The notes under the pieces were generated by a model, which made no database searches, was not told the DNA's origin, and worked only from the letters and a program-made list of their open reading frames with translations. From assembly GCA_004835665.1 (NCBI GenBank), contig RBKR01000008.1, positions 1,488,001-1,552,000 of the forward strand: a DNA stretch of 64,000 bases, read 5' to 3'. The position numbers and the translations under genes were made by a program. Shown here piece after piece: positions 11,417-22,844 of this stretch (positions are counted from its first letter, which is position 1; every line of letters starts with the position of its first letter). Source of the stretch: Phoma sp. XZ068 (taxonomy: Eukaryota > Ascomycota > Dothideomycetes > Pleosporales > Didymellaceae).

Positions 11417-12551
11417 GGTCAATTCACAGGATGGTATTCGAAATCGTGACGATCAGACTGCAATTGAAGGTTGGGGGTGACTGGAGTTGTATAATGGGGG
11501 TTCGGAACACGCAAAGGTAAGCCCCCTTTGCTCCACGCAACTCCGAGTCGGAACAATACCGGTATGCTTCTGCCAGCTTATCAGGGTGAACATATCCGCT
11601 ATCACGGCAGATGTCATGGTCAAGCTTAAGGGAATGGCGTCGTGCTAAAAGGCGGGGTGAAAGTCGCTAACGATTTGTCGGGCTCACAGCCGCAAGAGTG
11701 GGGTGGTGGTCAAGGATGACCAACCAGCCTCTAATCCATACAAGGTACATACTTTGGAGATTTGCATACTAGGTCTGGGGTTTGGCGGCTCTAGGCGCCG
11801 GTACACGAGGGTAGGCGTTCTAATGCCGACAAGGCTGTTGACACATCTGCGGCTCAACATTTAGTCAAGGTATCGAAACTTTAACTACCACTGAACTCTG
11901 ACTGCCGCGTATACAGGGCGTGTATAGTTGATAAGAGACGGGTCGGAGACGTCAGATAGGGACCAGGAGTTGCGTTAGGAGCACGGCTTGCATGCTGGAC
12001 CCGCCAAATTGTTTGCCCGACAATGAGGCGGCATCCGAAGACGGAGCGTTGTCGGCAAAAGGCGGATTCCCTATCTTATCTCCTTCACTAAACTATCCTC
12101 TACAGCAAGACAGACATGCCTAGGTACCTAGTTCTATCCGTGACAAAGGGCATCTCGTCCGCGCGTTAACAGCCCCTGGTACCTTCGCATCGCTCGCCTC
12201 GACAAACGTCGGTAGACTTGTCTTGCGCTGCGTTTCACTTCGATGACCCCATGTCTAAATATCGTCGGACACGAAATAGATCTGACAGAATATCAGGGGT
12301 GACATTGCTTTGTCCGCTAAGCGCTCGTGAGCTGCTCGTCCACTTGTCAATATGGAACTAAGCAAATCAATAAGTCGCCTTCGAGCGAATGGTCAAAACA
12401 ACGAAGCATCTGTGTACAATACAAGTTTAGATCAATGAATACTCTGTTTGAATTGACAGATCTACGTGATTGAGGCAGACTTGTGCCGTCCTTCTTAATC
12501 TTAGCGCCAGCAATGCAATGTAGCTTGGTATTCTCGCAGGCCTGCATTAAA
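11417..12551. other. Intergenic region upstream of the regulator gene
   Basis: About 1.1 kb between the start of the C2H2 regulator and the stop of the Old Yellow Enzyme gene, both read leftward. It must hold the regulator promoter. Short open frames are not convincing. No repeats or RNA genes recognised. Confidence 0.5.
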
Positions 12552-13895
12552 TCAGGCAACGACCCCTTGTCCATAGAAAGGATAGTCTGTATAGCCCTTT
12601 GCGTTTCCGCCATAGAATGTACTGCGATCATATTGATTTAGCTCGAGACCTTCAGCTAGCCTTTTGGGCAGATCTGGGTTCGCAATGAACCAACGACCGA
12701 AGATGATTAGGTCTGCATCGCCAGACTCGACTTTGGGGGCCGCATTGTCACGGTTGAATCCGCCAGCCGCGATAAACTTGACGTCGCCCTTCCTGAGGAT
12801 GTTGCGGAAGTTGACGAGGGTGTTGCCTTTGACCTTAACCGTTGCTTCGGCTTCGACGCCCTTGCCGCCGCTGGATGTATACGCAGAGAGTGCATCCAAC
12901 TTGGCTTTTTCGTCGAGCACCTCGTCGAATCGCGGTTCGACCCTAAGATCGTTAGTATGCTTTCTACTAAATTTGGGTATCGGACTGAGACTTGCATGTG
13001 CACATATACGGGCCTGATATCCTGAGGTAATGTCGCAATCTTCTCACAAAGATACTCCCAGTGCTTATTGGGGTTGCTGTCCTTGGTCGACTGGAAGTAA
13101 TTATACGGGCTAAGACGGATGCCAACGCGGTCTGCGCCAATGGCCCTTGAGCACTCTTCGATAACCTCGAGAGGCAGCCTTGTCCTGTTCTCGACCGATC
13201 CGCCGTACTGGTCTGTTCGCATGTTGACATTGTCATGCAAGAATTGATCAAGCAGGTACCCGTTGGCTCCATGAATCTCAATGCCGTCGAAGCCGGCTTC
13301 ACGTGCTTTCTTCGCTGCAGACCCGAAATCTTTGACAATTCTCTGGATTTCGTCAATGGCCAGGGCACGTGGCCGGTGTTCTGCGCACACTGTACCATCC
13401 GCCCAACTGCCCTCTATAGGAATGTCACTGGAGCTGACAGGCTGTTGTCCAGCACGGAACGAAGGTGGCGACGCACGTCCAGTGTGCCAAAGCTGGCAGA
13501 AGATGTAACCGCCCTTTGCATGGACGGCATCAGTGACCTTCTTCCATCCTGCGATCTGGGATTCCGAGAAGACACCGGGTGCGCCGGGGTAGCCACCTGC
13601 CTGCGTGTTGTCAGCGTTGATGTTGTCGGGTTGAACTTGACGCGCAACTCACGAATTTCGCGATGTCAGTGGCCTCGGTCAGCTGCAAGCCGCCTTTGCT
13701 TGCACGCTGGCTGAAGTACTCGACGTTCAGATCATTGGGCACAGTGACACCTTCGCTCTCCTTGGTCGATCTCATACGTGTGAGGGGCGCTTGTACGATC
13801 CTGTGCTCAAGCTCGATGGGTCCCAGCCTGAAAGGTGTGAAGAGGGCAGTATCTTGGAGCTGCTTGAAGCCTGCGGGTGAGTCTGCTTTCGGCAT
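12552..13895 (-). CDS. hxnT: NADH:flavin oxidoreductase, Old Yellow Enzyme family (HxnT-like)
   Basis: FMN-dependent ene-reductase-type protein of 412 residues in three exons: 13895–13653, 13600–12996 and 12942–12552. The TIM-barrel hallmarks are present: TPFRLGPIELEHRIVQAPLT at the start, FCQLWHTGRAS, then HGANGYLLDQFLHDNVN with RTDQYGGSVENR, and a late phosphate-binding RWFIANPDLPKRL. The first intron is ordinary (52 nt). The second (12995–12943, 53 nt) only restores the conserved HMVEPRF stretch if a GC donor (GCAAGT) is used with the AG at 12943; it has a clear ACTAAC branch site. OYE proteins reduce activated C=C bonds. In the nicotinate pathway HxnT acts on a dihydroxypyridine. Divergent from the molybdoenzyme gene at 14351. 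Confidence 0.85.
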
Positions 13896-14350
13896 GTCTG
13901 CGACTGTTCACTCGAAGATGCAGCTGAGTTTCAATGGGTGTAATGATCGAGGAACGAAGAAACGTCAATGATTGCATTTCAAGCGCCTGCACCTATCTCT
14001 TGTACCTCCGTATTACCACCGTCGCGAGCATCCATTGTCGAAAATCCCATGTTTGAATGCTTGCTAATGGTGTTGCAGAAATGGGGGAGGGGCAGGGGAA
14101 CACAACGCGTCGTAGTAGGTGCAAAGCGCCCGCCGTTGTGGAGCGTTCGCCTCGCTAGCAAAAGTGGGGTGGCACGAATCGGCAGATGCGCTGCTGTGCA
14201 CCCAATCATCGATAGCATTACGTGAGGACAGAGTGAATGCTGCTGATACTGAGGGGTCGGGATGTTGTCTGATTGCCGCTGAGAAGATATATCTTTCAAA
14301 TAGTGCGTGGAGCGTTGTTTGGAAGGAAATAACTATACTTGAACTTCATC
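13896..14350. promoter_or_regulatory. Divergent promoter between the OYE gene and the molybdoenzyme gene
   Basis: 455 bases separate two start codons. Seen directly: two GATA-type sites fitting HGATAR (CTATCT at 13993–13998, i.e. AGATAG on the minus strand, and CGATAG at 14210–14215) and a CCAAT at 14202–14206. GATA sites are what nitrogen-repression regulators such as AreA bind, fitting a pathway that releases ammonium. Occupancy is inference. Confidence 0.45.
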
Positions 14351-17300
14351 ATGAACCTTCCTATTCCGCTGACGAGCGCAGCCTCAGAGCCTCCCTGTGG
14401 CCTGAACGCCACCGACGCTTTGACTCCACTCATTGATTCAACCTATCGTTCATCAGACATAACATGCTATATCAATGGGAGAAGGACGATTATCAGCAAT
14501 CCGAACCCATACTGGACATTGCTGGACTACATCCGCGCACAGCCAGATCTCAAGGGCACCAAACTAGGATGCGGCGAAGGTGGATGTGGAGCATGTACAG
14601 TGGTATTGCAAGTCGCAGATCGTGGAAAGGGGAATAGGAGGGTACAGCACCTTGCAGTGAACGCATGTTTGTTCCCATTAGTCGGCATTGACGGCAAGCA
14701 TGTCATCACCGTCGAGGGCATCGGCAATGTCAACATGCCACATCCTCTACAGGAGCGGATAGCAAAGCTCCACGGTAGCCAGTGCGGGTTTTGCACACCG
14801 GGCATCGTCATGAGCTTGTATGCTGTTGTCAGAAACTCCTACAACCCTGAGACAAAAAAGTTCCACCTCAGTGCACACGAGATCGAGATGGAAGGCCATT
14901 TGGACGGCAACCTCTGCAGGTGTACAGGGTACAAGCCAATCCTAAACGCAGCGAAGACATTTGTGACAGAAGATTTGAAGGGACAGCTTGCGGAGGAAGA
15001 CGAACCCACAACAGCAGATGCCAAGAAGTTCGCGGAGGAGGTAATTAATTTCACTGAAACCAGTACTGCTCCCCAGTCAAAAGTATCCTGTGGTCGTCCC
15101 GGCGGCTGCTGTCGAGACAGACCTTCCATCTCGGATAGCAGCTCCTATGACAGCAAGTCTGTGAGATCATCGCCACCTACAGAACCGTCGTCAACATCAG
15201 ACGATGAACATATTCCTGCAATTGTAGATGCAAAGAAGAATCCGCAAGCAGACTTCAACGTGAGCGGAGCAGAGTACGCAAAGCCATTGAAAAGCAAGGA
15301 ACACAGTGCTGGCGTTGGCATAAAAGCATCTACATTACTAGTTGCTGCTGCTTCACCGTCGATAAGGGGCGTTCCAAGGATTGAGTTCAAGGACTACGCA
15401 CCGGACACAGAACTTATCTTTCCGCCAGCTCTGTGGAAACACGAACCTCAATCATTATGCTATGGCAACGACAAGAAAGTTTGGTTCAGGCCTACGATGC
15501 TGGAGCATTTGATAGAGCTGAAAGATGCCTACCCATCTGCGAAGCTTGTAGCTGGAGCCAGTGAGGTTCAAGTCGAGGTCCGCTTCAAGAATTCGGACTT
15601 TGCAGTCTCCATCTATGTCTCCGACATCGCAGAGCTAAAGCATACCAATTTTCCAACCGAACCAGAATTGGAGAATGCAAAAGAACTCGTCGTGGCCGCA
15701 AACACTCCGTTAACAGAATTGGAAGCGATCTGTAAGGACGTGTATGCGAAACTAGGGAAACGGGCTATGGTATTGGAAGCACTACGAAAGCAGCTTCGAT
15801 ACTTCGCCGGTCGCCAGATCCGCAACGTTGCATCCCTTGCTGGAAACATTGCCACTGCCTCTCCGATCTCTGACGCCAACCCAGTGCTAATCGCGGCTGG
15901 GGCGACGCTGGAAGCTATCAACAAGAAGGATGGCATTGTCCATCTCCCAATGTCTAATTTCTTCCTCGCCTATCGTACGACAACTTTACCAGCTGACGCT
16001 GCAATCGCACGCATCCGTATTCCGATCCCTGCAAAGGATACACGGGAGATACTCAAAGCGTACAAGCAAGCCAAGCGGAAAGACGACGATATAGCCATTG
16101 TGACTGCTGCCTTCCGGATACGCCTCGATTCTCATAATTGTGTCGAAGAATCATGTATTGTGTATGGTGGCATGGCACCTACAACAAAGGAGTCGCCAAA
16201 GACTCAAGCTGCCATACTTGGAAAACCATGGTTCCATTCGCAAACGCTGGAAGCAGCTCTTGATGGGCTACTCGACGACTACAACCTTCCGTATGGGGTG
16301 CCTGGAGGCATGGCAGATTACCGCAAGACGCTTGCACTCTCCCTCTTCTTCCGCTTCTGGCACGAGTCGGCAGCTGAGTTAGGTCTTGGAAACGTTGACG
16401 CGCAAGTTGTGGAAGAGATTCATCGTTCCATCTCAAGTGGTACAAGAGACGACTACAACCCTTACGAGCAGCGGGTCGTTGGCAAACAGGTCGCTCACCT
16501 CTCAGCACTGAAACAATGCACGGGAGAGGCTGAATACATCGACGACATGCCGCGATTGGACCGCGAGCTATTTGGCGGCCTGGTACTGTCATCGAAGGCT
16601 CATGCCAATATTGTCAGCGTTGACTGGAAGGCTGCGCTCGCCATGCCGGGCGTGGTTGGTTACATCGATAAAGACAGCATTCCCGCTGATGTCAACGTAT
16701 GGGGTTCCATCAAGAAAGACGAGCTATTCTTTGCTGATGGCAAGGTTCTCAGTCACGGGCAGGTCATTGGTATGGTCTACGCGGATACTGCGCTGGAAGC
16801 TCAAGCGGCCGCACGTGCGGTCAAGGTCGAGTACGAAGTACTCAAGCCGGTTCTGACCATCGACGAAGCCATTGCCGCAAACAGCTTCTTTCCACATGGC
16901 AAGTACCTGAGGAAGGGTCTTGCTATTGACGATAAGATGGCTGAAGCTTTCTCTCAGTGTGATAGAATCTTCGAGGGTACCACCAGGATGGGCGGACAAG
17001 AACACTTCTACCTGGAGACGAATGCTGCACTCTCCATCCCATCTGGCGAGGACGGTGCAGTTGAGGTTTGGTCATCTACGCAGAACACCATGGAAACTCA
17101 AGAGTTTGTTAGCTCAGTCTTAGGTGTACCAAGCAACCGCATCAACTGCCGCGTGAAGCGTATGGGAGGTGGGTTTGGAGGCAAGGAGTCCAGAAGTGTT
17201 CCCTTCGCCGTCTACACTGCCGTTGCCGCTAGGAAAGAGAAGCGACCAGTGCGCATCATGTTGAATCGTGATGAAGATATGATGCTCAGCGGGCAACGCC

Positions 17301-18881
17301 ATCCCTTCCAAGCACGCTGGAAGGTCGGCGTGTCGAATGAAGGCAAGCTCCTTGCTCTCGAAGCTGATGTGTACAACAATGGCGGTTTCTCTCAAGATAT
17401 GAGCGGCGCCGTAATGGATCGCTGCCTTACACATATCGACAATTCCTACGAATGCCCCAACGTCTTCCTACGCGCTCACGTCTGCAAAACAAATATTCAC
17501 AGTAACACGGCCTACCGCGGCTTTGGCGCACCGCAAGGCATGTACTTTGCCGAAACCATCATGTATAACATCGCCGAAGGACTTGGCATGGATGTCGACT
17601 TGCTACGCCAGAAGAATCTCTACACCATCGGCCAGCATACGCCTTTCTTCCAGAAGATTGACGAGGACTGGCACGTCCCTATGCTACTACATCAGCTCTC
17701 CAAGTCCTCCGACTATGAAAAACGAAAGTCAGGCGTAGAAGCCTTCAACAAGACTAATCGCTGGAAGAAACGCGGTATCTCTCTTATACCCTGCAAATTT
17801 GGCCTTAGCTTCGCCACTGCGCTGCATCTCAACCAAGCGGGCGCATACGTCAAAATCTACGCCGACGGCAGCGTGCTCCTGCACCATGGCGGAACAGAAA
17901 TGGGCCAAGGATTGTATACCAAGATGTGCCAGATTGCAGCACAAGAACTGGGTACACCGCTCGATTCCATCTACACGCAGGACAGCCAGACGTACCAGAT
18001 CGCCAATGCGTCGCCCACGGCTGCGTCGTCCGGGTCGGATCTAAATGGCATGGCAGTGAAGAATGCCTGTGATCAGATCAATGAGCGCCTGGCGCCGTAC
18101 AGGGAGAAGTTGGGCCAAGATACCAAACTGAAGGACCTGGCTCACGCTGCGTACATAGATAGAGTGAACCTCGCAGCAAACGGTTTCTGGAGGATGCCAA
18201 AGGTGGGCTACACCTGGGGCGACACAAACCTGGACACGGTGAAGCCAATGTACTACTACTGGACACAGGGCGCAGCGACGAGCGAAGTGGAGCTCGACCT
18301 GCTGACGGGCGACCACACCGTTCTGAGAAGCGACATTATGATGGTATGTTACGCCACTCACTTTCACAAGCCCATGCACTGACTTGAAGTAGGACGTGGG
18401 CAACTCGATCAACCCCGCCATCGACTACGGCCAAATCGAAGGCGCATTCATCCAAGGCCAAGGCCTCTTCACCATCGAGGAATCCCTCTGGCACACGGCC
18501 TCGGGCCAACTCTTCACCAAAGGGCCCGGCACATATAAGATCCCCGGCTTCAGCGACATCCCGCAGGTCTTCAACGCATCTATGCTGCGCACAGACAACG
18601 ACGGCAAACCGCTATCCTGGCATCATTTGAGGAGCGTACAGAGCAGCAAGGGGATTGGCGAGCCGCCGTTATTTTTGGGCAGTACGGTATTTTTCGCGCT
18701 TAGGGATGCAGTCAAGGCGGCGAGGAGGATGAATGGGGCGACGGTTGTGCCGGGTGAGTGGGGGCTGGATTCGCCGGCGACGTGTGAGAGGTTGAGATTG
18801 GCGGTTGGTGATGATTTGGTGAGGAGAGCGACTACGATTAGGGAGGAGGGGGAGGTGCCGTTCCTTACGGCTGTTGCTTAG
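14351..18881 (+). CDS. hxnS: Molybdenum hydroxylase of the xanthine dehydrogenase family (HxnS-like nicotinate hydroxylase)
   Basis: A protein of 1493 residues in two exons (14351–18343 and 18393–18881). It has the full XDH order: two [2Fe-2S] clusters (CGEGGCGACT; CGFCTPGIVMS with CRCTGYKPI), a FAD domain (LVAGASEVQVEVRF), and a Moco domain with GGGFGGKESR, NTAYRGFGAPQ, GGTEMGQGL and the catalytic Glu in KGIGEPPLF. It is about 100 residues longer than usual fungal XDH because of a Ser-rich linker at about residues 200–355. The Glu and Arg that hold the purine or pyridine ring are kept, but the usual VPNSSPT segment reads IANASPT, and the Thr after the pocket Phe is Ala (LSFATAL). Location in the cluster favours nicotinate 6-hydroxylation over housekeeping xanthine dehydrogenase, though plain XDH cannot be excluded. 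Confidence 0.85.
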
Positions 18882-19288
18882 CAGGTAGTCCTGGTTGTGC
18901 AATTATGGCAGCAATGCACGTTACGAAATGTACAGTTGAGGGATTCAAGTGCGTCGGTTTCAAATGTCAGCAGTGGCCAGATGCATGCTAAGCTTGCTGT
19001 AGGGTCTTTTTATATTGATGTCCGGTCTTGATAAACATTCTTTAGCTGCGTTTATATTGTCCCTTCCCAACATTGAAGGAAGCAATTCGGTTCAATGCTG
19101 GGTGCAAGGCTGGGTAAGGCTGGATGACGTAATTCGCAGCGGAAGGATTTCCCATTTTGACTAGCCCCACCCCTCCCATAATCAGCATGCGACATCGTAT
19201 ATCCTTCGTTAACAGTCCCGGGACGCGTCTGGCGCGCCTGAAAGACCCACGCTCCTTATGTATCGCAGTGGAAGACTGCCTCTCTAAC
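18882..19288. other. Intergenic gap at the right edge of the catabolic cluster
   Basis: About 400 bases between the molybdoenzyme stop and the dehydratase start. Upstream ATG codons at 19187 in the dehydratase frame could extend its N terminus by 34 residues. Nothing else recognised. Confidence 0.45.
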
Positions 19289-20777
19289 ATGACCGCAGTC
19301 CAGAGCCCTGAGGCACACGGCCAGGCACCGAATGGCGCCAACAAAGTGAAGGGTGCGTTCCCCACCATAAATGCAGGTACACTTACCCCAGACACTAACC
19401 ACGACCAGCGCGCCGGAACTCCACCATACTAAATCCGCGGTCGTACGTGGCCGAGGAGCTGTCGAAGCAGGCGCCGGTCTTTACGGGTAGCACCAAATTT
19501 GAGCTGCTGCCAGATGCGAAGAACATACTCGTCACCGGGGGTGCTGGCTTCATGTACGTGGGAGGCTATTATACATGCCTACGACAAGCCAATGCTGATG
19601 CGCACGCAGAGCCTGCTGGTTTGTCCGCCATCTGGTGCTCACCTACCCGCACTACAACATCGTCTCGTTCGACAAGCTCGACTACTGCGCGACGCTGAAC
19701 AACACGCGCATGCTCGACGACCGGCCGAACTTTGCGTTTGAGCATGGCGACATCACATCACCGACCGACGTCAAGCGAGTGCTCCGCAAGCACAAGATCG
19801 ACACCATCTTCCACTTTGCGGCGCAATCGCACGTCGACCTGAGCTTCGGCAATTCATACCAGTTCACGAACACGAATGTATACGGCACACATGTCCTCCT
19901 TGAGCGAGCAAGGCAGCACAGCGTCAATCGGTTCGTACACATCTCTACAGACGAGGTGTATGGGGATGTGCCTGTGGGTGCAGCAGATTTGTGCGAGGCG
20001 AGCATACTGGCACCCACGAATCCCTACTCGGCAAGCAAGGCTGCCGCAGAGATGATGGTCAGCGCATACCGGAGCAGCTTCAAGCTGCCGCTGATCACTG
20101 TGCGCGCCAACAATGTCTATGGACCGCACCAGTTTCCCGAGAGTAGGACTTGGGTATGTGGTTTTAAAAGTCGAAGCTAACGAATGGCAGAAATCATACC
20201 AAAGTTCATCATGCTGCTGCAGCGAAAACAAAAGCTGCTCGTGCACGGCGACGGCTCACCCACACGGCGATATTTGTATGCCGGAGATATCGTCGACGCA
20301 CTGGACACGATCCTGCACAAGGGCGTGATTGGGCAGGTGTACAACATCGCATCGAGGGACGAGGTGTCGAACACGGAGATTTGTCATCGCCTGCTAGACA
20401 TGTTTGGGATACCGCGTCAGAGCGCGGCAGACGTGGAGAAATGGGTGCAACACACGGCAGACAGACCGTTCAACGACCAGCGGTACGCGACAGACGGGTC
20501 GAAACTGGCTGCATTGGGGTGGGAGCCGAAGATGGACTTGGAAGGGGGATTGCGGATCACGGTGGACTGGTACCGGCGGTTTGGCGAGGTCTGGTGGGGC
20601 GACATCAGCAGAGTGCTGACCTCATTCCCCGTGGTGACGGGCAACGAGATCCGGACCATGGAGGAGCACGACGAGCTGCCCTCTTCGGACGAGGAACTGG
20701 CGCCGGCAGCAGGGGGTGGATTGACGTGGACCAAGACAGCGTGGAACCGGCTACAGGCGTCCGGGGGGACGGTGTAG
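19289..20777 (+). CDS. dTDP-glucose / UDP-glucose 4,6-dehydratase (RmlB-type extended SDR)
   Basis: Extended short-chain dehydrogenase of 442 residues in four exons: 19289–19352, 19409–19553, 19610–20142 and 20191–20777. The NAD-binding NILVTGGAGFI motif is assembled across the second intron. The catalytic HISTDEVYGDV (Thr-Asp-Glu triad) and NPYSASKAAAE (Tyr and Lys) follow, then NNVYGPHQFPEK and SPTRRYLYAGDIVDA. It dehydrates an activated glucose to its 4-keto-6-deoxy form, the first committed step to rhamnose; in ascomycetes the substrate is reported to be UDP-glucose. An acidic C-terminal tail of about 60 residues is extra. The start at 19289 is preferred because it gives a short, normal N terminus, but the in-frame ATG at 19187 is possible. 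No functional link to the hxn-like block is evident. Confidence 0.88.
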
Positions 20778-21455
20778 ACGGTGTAGATGGATCTGGCACA
20801 ACAGGTGCATGTTAGAAGTGCATAGGCCGCATCCGCATCGGCATTGAGATACCCATACTTGCGCAATGGAGAGATGATCTTCGACGTTCTGATCTGGACT
20901 GGCGTGTCTGTGTCTTGCATGAAAGCGTGAAGTGCGATATGCAGGGTCCAACGCCAGGAACACCAACCCCCGTCGGCCACTCCTCCTGCACAGAGGAGAG
21001 GAATTGCGCTTGACCGTTGCTGCTGTGGTGACGCTGTAGCTGAACAACCGCCCATGATCACTTCTCGCTGTATACCGCAAATGGACAGCCATGGCGGTGC
21101 TGCGCCGCGGGCAAAGCCCAATTGCCACCCGAAGCGCCGCCGCTCAGCCTTCATGCCGGCGTCAGCGTCCGCTGGAGCAGCCTTTCGAAACATATTGCGC
21201 GACACGCGGCCACCCTTCAAACAAGCTGCCTCTCCGACGACGCTCATAACCTCGACCAGCCTCGCCGCCCGTACAGAGCAGCGCCCTTTCGCCTCCGCCC
21301 TCGACTGCACCGCTGAAGTGGTGTTGCTGCCCAAGTGATCGACGGCTAACTAACCCCACACCCGTTGTTCAGCCGCAGCCGCAGCACCAACGTCCAACGT
21401 CGAGCGAGTCCACCCAACGCCGGCCTTCCCCACCACAACACCACCACAACACACC
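20778..21455. other. Intergenic region and SEC9 promoter
   Basis: About 680 bases with the upstream region of the SNARE gene, including a C- and CA-rich leader just before the ATG. The long antisense open frames here are composition artefacts. Confidence 0.5.
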
Positions 21456-22844
21456 ATGGGCTTCCTCAGCAAGAAAAAGGACGAGGCCGACGAGGGCAAC
21501 CGCAATGCCCTCTTCGGCAGCCGCAAGAAGAGCGACAAGGCCGCACCCTCGAGCAACCCATGTATGTTGTCGCCTGGCAGGTGCAGACGCACTGCTGACC
21601 GCCAATAGATGCTGCCGCGCCCGGCAAGGACCCCTACGCACAAGCGCCGCCGCAATACCCGGGCCCCAACGACGGCTACCGCCAGGACAAGTCGCCCGCC
21701 GTGACGGGCCCCGGCCAGCAGTACGGCGGAGGCACGCGTGGAGCCGGCGGCGGTTACGGCGCCCAGGGAGGCAGCTACGGTGCCCAGAGCGGCTATGGCA
21801 ACGACCGCTACGGGAGCTCGCCAGCGCCGCAGCAGAGCGCTCGCGGGCCCGGCGGCTACGGAGGCCTCGGCCGCACCAACTCGACCGACACCGACGCCAA
21901 CAGGAACGACCTCTTTGGCAACGCCGCCCAGCGCCAGCAGCAGCAGCCTGCCGGCTACGACGCCCAGCCCGGCGGCTACGGCCAGTCGACGCCCGGCGCC
22001 TCGGGCGGCTATGGGGCCAGCTCTGGCGGCTACGGCGCGTACGGTGACCGCGAGCTGACGGCCGAGGAGCAGGAGGAGGAGGACGTTGGCGCCACCAAGC
22101 AGGAGATCAAGTTCATGAAGCAGCAGGACGTCAGCAGCACACGCAACGCCCTCCGTCTGGCTCAGCAGGCCGAGGAGACAGGTCGTGACACATTGGCTCG
22201 CCTGGGCGCGCAGGGCGAGCGCATCCACAAGTGCGTTACCGTCACTCAAGTCGTAGAATCATGCTAACAGCTCAGCACCGAGCGCAACCTCGATCTCGCC
22301 TCCACACAGAACCGCATCGCCGAAGAAAAGGCACGCGAGCTGAAGAGTAAGCCACAAACTCACCACCTCATATCAACCGCTAACACGTCCAGCCCTCAAC
22401 AAGTCCATGTTCGCCATGCACGTCTCCAACCCCTTCACCGCCTCCTCGCGCCGCCAGGCCCGCGACGACAAGATCATGGAGAACCACCACCGCGACCGCG
22501 AAGCCCGCGACGCCACCCGCAAAGCCGCCTGGGAATCCTCCGCCCGCCAGGACAACCAAAGCCGCACCATTCAGGGCATGTCGGGCGCCAACAAAAAGGC
22601 CTCGCTCGCCGAGCGCGCAAAGTACCAGTTCGAAGCCGACAGCGAAGACGACGAAATGGAGAACGAAATCGACAGCAACTTGGATGCTCTGCACGGCGCT
22701 GCCAAGCGTCTCAACCAGCTGGGTCGCGCTATGGGCGATGAGGTGGATACCCAGAATAAGCACATTGATCGCATCATTGGCAAGACGGATAAGGTGGATG
22801 ATCAGATTGCTATGAACAGGGCGCGACTCGATCGAATCAAGTAG
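21456..22844 (+). CDS. SEC9: Plasma-membrane t-SNARE Sec9/SNAP-25 homologue
   Basis: A 416-residue Qb/Qc SNARE in four exons: 21456–21561, 21609–22230, 22276–22346 and 22393–22844. The N-terminal 190 residues are Gly/Tyr/Gln-rich and presumably disordered. The Qb helix begins QEIKFMKQQDVSSTRNALRL and runs to LGAQGERI; the Qc helix ends GDEVDTQNKHIDRI, the match to the zero-layer Gln region of SNAP-25. An NPF motif (SNPFTASS) lies between them. There is no transmembrane segment, as in yeast Sec9. It forms the exocytic SNARE complex with syntaxin (Sso) and synaptobrevin (Snc) at the plasma membrane. Exon 3 uses the second of two nearby AG acceptors so that frame is kept. Confidence 0.93.

Noticed and set aside
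14351..20777. Secondary-metabolite cluster reading of the oxidoreductase-rich region
   Set aside because: There is no polyketide, peptide or terpene backbone enzyme. The enzyme set fits ring catabolism, and the 4,6-dehydratase is a cell-wall sugar gene.
19289..20777. 4,6-dehydratase as the missing hxnW reductase
   Set aside because: HxnW is a short-chain reductase; this protein has the TDE catalytic triad and length of an RmlB-type sugar dehydratase.
20417..21334. 305-codon minus-strand frame opposite the dehydratase end
   Set aside because: It overlaps the conserved C-terminal exon of the 4,6-dehydratase and has no recognisable domain.
21350..22249. 299-codon minus-strand frame opposite SEC9
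   Set aside because: It is antisense to the Gly/Gln-rich exon of SEC9; its Ala/Val/Gly/Leu-rich sequence is what that GC-rich repeat codes for on the other strand.
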